From the NCBI GenBank assembly GCA_017308255.1, contig JAFKFN010000007.1:1-64000 (forward strand): a stretch of 64,000 bases of DNA. The letters run 5' to 3'. Position 1 is the stretch's first letter. Each line of letters opens with the position of its first letter. The notes below the pieces were generated by a model. It saw nothing but the letters and a program-made list of their open reading frames with translations, ran no database searches and was not told the DNA's origin. Source of the stretch: Altererythrobacter sp. GTDB taxonomy: Bacteria; Pseudomonadota; Alphaproteobacteria; Sphingomonadales; Sphingomonadaceae. Positions 61,358-64,000 of this stretch are shown piece by piece. Made by a program: the position numbers and the translations under genes.

Positions 61358-62542
61358 TCAGGCCTTGAGCCCGCGCGCCAGGCGCAGCACTGCATAACCG
61401 AGCAGCGCCGAGATCAGCGAGCCGGCGAGCACGCCGAGCTTGGCCTCTTCCACCAGCAGGGGATGGCGGGGGAAGGCCAGGGCGCCGATGAACAGGCTCA
61501 TCGTGAAGCCGATGCCGCAGAGCACGGCGGTGCCCCAGATCTGGGTCCAGCTCGCCCCTTCCGGGCGCGGCGCGAAACCCAGCTTGTCGGCCGCCACGAT
61601 ACTGGCGAAAATGCCCGTCTGCTTGCCCAGGACCAGCCCCGCGCCGATGGCCAGCGGCAGGGGGTCCAGCAGCGCGTCGAACCCCAGGCCGCTCAGCGAA
61701 ACGCCGGCATTGGCGAAGCCGAACAGCGGCACGACCAGGTAGGCGTTCCAGCCTACCAGCGCATGTTCCAGGTTCTCCAGCATCGGATATCCGCCCCGCG
61801 CCCGCAGCGGGATCGTCAGCGCCGCCGCCACGCCGGCGATAGTGGCGTGGATGCCGGAATTGAGCACGCAGAACCACAGCAGCAGCGCGCCCAGGATGAA
61901 AGGCCAGATCTGCCGCACGCCGGCCTTGTTGAGCGCCACGAGCCCGCCCACCACCAGCACGGCGGCCAGCAGCCAGGCGAACGAGAGGCCCTGGCTATAG
62001 AACAGCGCGATGATCAGGACCGCGCCGATATCGTCCACGATCGCCACCGTCAGCAGGAACAGCCTGAGCGCCGGCGGCACCCGGTTGCCGAGCAGGCCGA
62101 TCACGCCCATCGCGAAGGCGATATCGGTGGCGCTGGGAATGGCCCAGCCACGCGCCAGGCCTGGCTCCCCCCCGGCTATCGAAAAATAGACTAGCGCGGG
62201 CATCGCCATGCCCATGGCGGCCGCCAGCACCGGCAGGCGGCGGCTGGCGGGCGTGGCCAGATTGCCGAGGATCATCTCGCGCTTCACCTCCAGGCCGACG
62301 ACGAAGAAGAACACCGCCATCACCGCATCGTTGATCCAGGCGTGCAGGGTGTGGAGCTTGGGAAGGGGACTCCAGCCGAGTTCGCCGTGGAAGACCTGGT
62401 GGTATGCGCCGGCGAGGGGCGAATTGGCGGCGACGATCGCCAGCACCGCCACCACGATCAGCAGCACGCCGGCGAAGGCATCGCTGACGAACAGTGCCTT
62501 CAACGGGCGGCTGGCGGCGGAAAGCAGGCGAGGCGGGGCCAT
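61358..62542 (-). CDS. nhaA: NhaA, Na+/H+ antiporter
   Basis: A 394-residue inner-membrane antiporter with about 12 helices. AIPSATDIAFAMGVIG and LTVAIVDDIGAVLIIALF carry the aspartates equivalent to Asp133, Asp163 and Asp164 of E. coli; NDAVMAVFFFVVGLEVKRE is the helix 2/3 signature, and WGTAVLCGIGFTMSLFIGAL closes the core. It exchanges sodium for protons, protecting against alkaline and saline conditions. GGAAGGGCAGG precedes the ATG at 62542; a longer frame to 62593 lacks support. Confidence 0.95.
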   Translation of the reverse strand: MAPPRLLSAASRPLKALFVSDAFAGVLLIVVAVLAIVAANSPLAGAYHQVFHGELGWSPLPKLHTLHAWINDAVMAVFFFVVGLEVKREMILGNLATPASRRLPVLAAAMGMAMPALVYFSIAGGEPGLARGWAIPSATDIAFAMGVIGLLGNRVPPALRLFLLTVAIVDDIGAVLIIALFYSQGLSFAWLLAAVLVVGGLVALNKAGVRQIWPFILGALLLWFCVLNSGIHATIAGVAAALTIPLRARGGYPMLENLEHALVGWNAYLVVPLFGFANAGVSLSGLGFDALLDPLPLAIGAGLVLGKQTGIFASIVAADKLGFAPRPEGASWTQIWGTAVLCGIGFTMSLFIGALAFPRHPLLVEEAKLGVLAGSLISALLGYAVLRLARGLKA

Positions 62543-62627
62543 GGGCCTGCCCTTCCGGCAAAGCGCCCGCCCTTGCAACCGCATTGAACGCAAGCAGGGT
62601 CTTGCGTCTTGCCGTTAACCACGTACA

Positions 62628-62654
62628 CCCAGGAAAAATAAGAGATTTCCTGGG
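62628..62654 (+). promoter_or_regulatory. Hairpin over the ribosome-binding site of the NfrB-like gene
   Basis: CCCAGGAAA/TTTCCTGGG (62628-62636 with 62646-62654) is a 9-bp stem with a 9-nt loop. Its right arm merges with the GGGGG Shine-Dalgarno that ends 6 nt before the GTG at 62662. Confidence 0.5.
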
Positions 62655-62661
62655 GGATATC

Positions 62662-64000
62662 GTGGGGTACTGGACGCCGCTCGAATGGCTGGCGCTGGCG
62701 GAGCGTGAGCTGCTGCTGTTTGCCGGCGTATTCTTCCTGATCGGCGCCGTGGACGAACTGGCGATCGACGTGGGGTGGCTCTGGCTCAAGCTCACCGGCC
62801 GGGCGCGGACCCCTCGCATCGATCGCGGCCAAGCGCAGGGGCGCCCGCTCACCGGCCCGGCGGCGGTGCTAATCGCGGCCTGGCAGGAAAGCCACATCAT
62901 CGAATACACCGTGGCCCATGCCCTTGCCGCGTGGCCGCAGGCGGAATTGCGGCTGTATATCGGCTGCTATCGCAACGATCCCGATACGCTGGAGGCGATC
63001 ATGCGCGGCGCGGGTGGGGACCCGCGAGCGCGGGTGGTCATCCATGATGCCGATGGCCCGACCACCAAGGCCGATTGCCTGAACCGCCTCTACGCCGCGA
63101 TGCAAGCCGACGAAGCGCGTGTGGGACAGGGGTTCCGGCTGGTCGTGCTGCATGATGCGGAGGACATGGTCGATCCGGCGGCGCTGGCGCTGCTGGACGC
63201 CGCGCTGGAACGGGCCGATTTCATCCAGCTTCCCGTCCTGCCCGAAGCGCAGCGCGCCTCGCGCTGGATCGGCAGCCATTACTGTGAAGAATTCGCCGAA
63301 GCGCACGGCAAGGCGATGATCGTGCGCGAGGCGCTTGCGGCCTCGCTGCCGGCGGCCGGCGTGGGTTGCGGCTTTTCGCGCCGGATGCTTGCGGTCCTCG
63401 CCGCGCGAACCGGCTGGCCGGGGCCTTTCGCCACCGATTCGCTTACCGAGGATTACGAGCTGGGCCTGCGCATCAGGGCGCTGGGCGGCCGCTCGCGGTT
63501 TCTGCGCTTGCGCGGGGAGGACGGCCAGCTTGTGGCCACGCGGGCCTGCTTCCCCGCCCGGATCGACCATGCCGTGCGGCAGAAGGCCCGCTGGATCCAC
63601 GGCATAGCCTTGCAGGGCTGGGACCGGCTGGGGTGGAACGGCGGCGCGGGCGAACGCTGGATGCTTCTGCGTGACCGGCGCGGGCCGATGACGGCGCTGG
63701 TCCTGTTCGCCGGCTATCTGCTGCTGGTGCTCGGCGCCGTGCTGCTGGCGATCCGCACATTCGGTGTGAGGGGCGATCTGGCCGCACTATGGCGTGAGGC
63801 TCCGTTGCTTGATGCGCTGCTGGCGGCCAACTTCGCGGCCTTCCTCTGGCGCGCCGCCATGCGCTTCGTCTTCACGGCGCGCGAATATGGCTGGCAGGAA
63901 GGCGTGCGGGCGCTGGCGCGGATACCGGTGACCAACGTGGTCGCGATCATGGCCGGCCGCCGGGCGCTGGCGGCTTATGTCGCGGCGCTGTTCGGCGCCA
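62662..64000 (+). CDS. NfrB-like membrane glycosyltransferase, partial
   Basis: The first 446 codons of a protein that runs off the window. After an N-terminal transmembrane helix (LLFAGVFFLIGAVDELAID), residues ~65-320 are a GT-A glycosyltransferase: VLIAAWQESHIIEYTVAHAL, DGPTTKADCLNRLYA, LHDAEDMVDPAAL (metal DxD-like), DSLTEDYELGLRIRALGGRS and QKARWIHGIALQGWDRLG. C-terminal membrane helices follow. This resembles the E. coli phage N4 receptor subunit NfrB, whose C-terminus (beyond this window) binds c-di-GMP. It starts at GTG 62662. Confidence 0.75.
   Translation, partial: MGYWTPLEWLALAERELLLFAGVFFLIGAVDELAIDVGWLWLKLTGRARTPRIDRGQAQGRPLTGPAAVLIAAWQESHIIEYTVAHALAAWPQAELRLYIGCYRNDPDTLEAIMRGAGGDPRARVVIHDADGPTTKADCLNRLYAAMQADEARVGQGFRLVVLHDAEDMVDPAALALLDAALERADFIQLPVLPEAQRASRWIGSHYCEEFAEAHGKAMIVREALAASLPAAGVGCGFSRRMLAVLAARTGWPGPFATDSLTEDYELGLRIRALGGRSRFLRLRGEDGQLVATRACFPARIDHAVRQKARWIHGIALQGWDRLGWNGGAGERWMLLRDRRGPMTALVLFAGYLLLVLGAVLLAIRTFGVRGDLAALWREAPLLDALLAANFAAFLWRAAMRFVFTAREYGWQEGVRALARIPVTNVVAIMAGRRALAAYVAALFGA

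Overview
The window is GC-rich, densely coded chromosomal DNA of an alphaproteobacterium, almost certainly a member of the Sphingomonadales (Novosphingobium- or Sphingomonas-like). Pointers are a zwf-edd-glk-eda Entner-Doudoroff run, PhyR with an EcfG-type promoter, RcdA (DUF1465), two YdcH/DUF465 genes, a DUF3297 protein, a class I PHA synthase with a phasin, and small proteins with the CP..DEIVVC signature familiar from sphingomonads. I see no prophage, integrase, intact insertion sequence, rRNA operon or CRISPR array. Accessory character is limited to catabolic islands and dispersed palindromic repeats. Layout. 1-5.2 kb: the N-terminus of a probable cytochrome b/molybdopterin oxidoreductase, tRNA-Cys, an FAD oxidoreductase, membrane and hypothetical proteins, and a YqeY-like protein. 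5.3-8.4 kb: a coupled MFS transporter and IlvD/Edd-family dehydratase under a palindromic operator. 8.6-12.8 kb: alaC, divergent from phaC and a phasin whose promoter carries PhaR-like operators. 12.9-16.2 kb: clpS, lptF, lptG and a small lipoprotein. 16.2-20.8 kb: a fatty acid desaturase, a YghO-like protein, then a stress-signalling block (single-domain response regulator and phyR, each behind GGAAC-N16-CGTT) and a ModE-like regulator. 20.8-27.3 kb: a catabolic island with an alcohol dehydrogenase, SDR, two tandem cupin dioxygenase-like proteins, MFS and VOC genes on the minus strand, facing a class II aldolase and a zinc-ribbon protein on the plus strand. 27.4-33 kb: an orphan [2Fe-2S] subunit, arsC, a methyltransferase, lipB, a lipoprotein, a CoA-ester lyase and an EamA transporter. 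33.1-40.9 kb: the Entner-Doudoroff genes zwf, edd, glk and eda, followed by a divergent PEP-carboxylase homologue; glk, eda and that homologue are joined by 4-nt stop/start overlaps. 41-46.4 kb (minus): ptsP, a RodZ-like protein, cpoB and tilS. 46.4-52 kb: two YdcH genes, rcdA, an MBL-fold hydrolase, a DUF4230 protein, nadA, a BrnT/XRE toxin-antitoxin pair, yjbQ and alkB. 52-58.4 kb: a carboxylesterase, mtgA, a CDF metal transporter, a GFA protein, clpX and clpP. 58.5-64 kb: an outer-membrane-protein-like remnant, tig with a long Lys/Ala tail, tRNA-Leu, small proteins, nhaA and an NfrB-like glycosyltransferase running off the end. Working together. clpP and clpX with the adaptors clpS and rcdA put much of the regulated-proteolysis machinery in one window. 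The Entner-Doudoroff operon turns glucose 6-phosphate into pyruvate and glyceraldehyde 3-phosphate. phaC and the phasin store carbon as polyhydroxyalkanoate. PhyR and its neighbour belong to the general stress response, although NepR and EcfG are not in the window. Seven full palindromic repeats of two sequence classes, plus one collapsed copy, lie between genes, often at operon ends. The most interesting leads are the tandem-cupin catabolic island, the PEP-carboxylase homologue with altered active-site motifs, the EcfG-type promoters, and the histone-H1-like tails on the phasin and trigger factor.
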